In this document: positions 5,883 to 6,080 of the stretch, one piece after another
How the letters are laid out: each line of letters begins with the position of its first letter
Numbering within the stretch: position 1 is the stretch's first letter
Assembly: GCA_023136735.1 (NCBI GenBank)
Contig: JAGLQQ010000037.1
Location: forward strand, 1 to 6,080
Origin: Candidatus Omnitrophota bacterium
GTDB lineage: Bacteria; Omnitrophota; Gorgyraeia; B26-G9
DNA length: 6,080 bases
Direction of reading: 5' to 3'
Position numbers and translations under genes: made by a program
The notes under the pieces: generated by a model
The model's database searches: none
Seen by the model: the letters and a program-made list of their open reading frames with translations, nothing else
What the model was told of the DNA's origin: nothing

Positions 5883-6080
5883 TTAGGCCCTCTGTTTTGT
5901 CCGAACGGGAAGAAGTATATTGTTTTGCTGTCAATATAACATCATTTATACCAAAAAGCGGCTCAAAAAGCAATTCAATACTTAATACCCCAAATCCTAG
6001 ATAGAAAACACTTTTCCTTTGCTTATCAACCAGATGGGGAAAATTGTATTTGCGGATTTTAATTATTGCTGCAGAATTCT
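5875..6080 (-). CDS. 3' end of an unknown gene
   Basis: The reading frame is open from the right edge to a TAA at 5875-5877, giving 67 visible C-terminal residues; the start is outside the window. It has a basic stretch (KIRKYNF and KQRK within residues 7-22), then a hydrophobic segment from about residue 24 to 49 interrupted by Glu35 and Glu39, and a polar Ser/Lys-rich tail. I recognise no family. Evidence that it is real is the long open frame in AT-rich DNA and the 8-base overlap with the TPR start, typical of translationally coupled genes. The other two minus-strand frames contain stops here. It could be the end of a membrane or membrane-associated protein. A chance open frame in an intergenic leader is the alternative. 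Confidence 0.55.
   Translation of the reverse strand, partial: NSAAIIKIRKYNFPHLVDKQRKSVFYLGFGVLSIELLFEPLFGINDVILTAKQYTSSRSDKTEGLNV
5888..5893 (-). promoter_or_regulatory. Ribosome binding site of the TPR gene
   Basis: AGAGGG, read on the minus strand, lies 5 bases before ATG 5882 and inside the last codons of the overlapping upstream reading frame. That arrangement fits translational coupling between the two genes. Confidence 0.6.

Noticed and set aside
5922..5930. TTGACA on the minus strand as a -35 box for the TPR gene
   Set aside because: Seventeen bases downstream there is no acceptable -10; the nearby TATACT is only 9 bases away. The region also appears to be coding in the upstream partial gene.

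Overview
This 6,080-base window is moderately AT-rich, densely coding bacterial DNA. It holds four complete genes and two genes cut by the window edges. An exported porin-like beta-barrel protein and a membrane acyltransferase point to a Gram-negative envelope. The GspE-N/MshEN-like repeat protein with a CheX domain and the ligase-ACP-PlsC fusion suggest an environmental lineage such as Desulfobacterota-like bacteria or Omnitrophota/PVC relatives. That placement is inference from gene content, because no rRNA or other phylogenetic marker is present.

Left block (1-1279, minus strand): a 52-residue YezD/DUF2292-family protein is followed 90 bases downstream by an OprB-like porin whose C-terminal end lies outside the window. 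I see one good promoter for the pair, an extended -10 type at 1302-1330. It sits so close to the yezD-like ATG that the leader would be only about 16 bases, with no Shine-Dalgarno. The porin has its own strong AGGAGG site.

Middle (1295-2312, plus strand): a divergent promoter with the same layout (TTG-type -35, 17-base spacer, TGC before the -10) drives a 292-residue protein. Its N-terminus contains four 24-residue motifs, each separated by exactly five residues, which amounts to two tandem MshEN units. Its C-terminus is a CheX-like domain with the ExxN phosphatase motif. The likely job is to link a nucleotide or protein signal to phospho-receiver dephosphorylation or to surface machinery; no partner gene is in view.

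Right block (2332-6080, minus strand): three genes look like one operon. They are the 3' end of an unknown gene, a membrane-anchored TPR protein whose ATG overlaps that gene's stop region, and, 26 bases later, a 904-residue fusion of AMP-forming acyl ligase, acyl carrier protein and PlsC acyltransferase. The fusion should activate a fatty acid, carry it on its own phosphopantetheine arm and transfer it to a lyso-lipid, so it is a lipid salvage or remodelling enzyme. The fusion converges with the CheX-like gene, with only 19 bases between the stop codons and no visible terminator.

I found no tRNA, rRNA, CRISPR array, insertion sequence or riboswitch. No stretch longer than about 155 bases lacks a gene.
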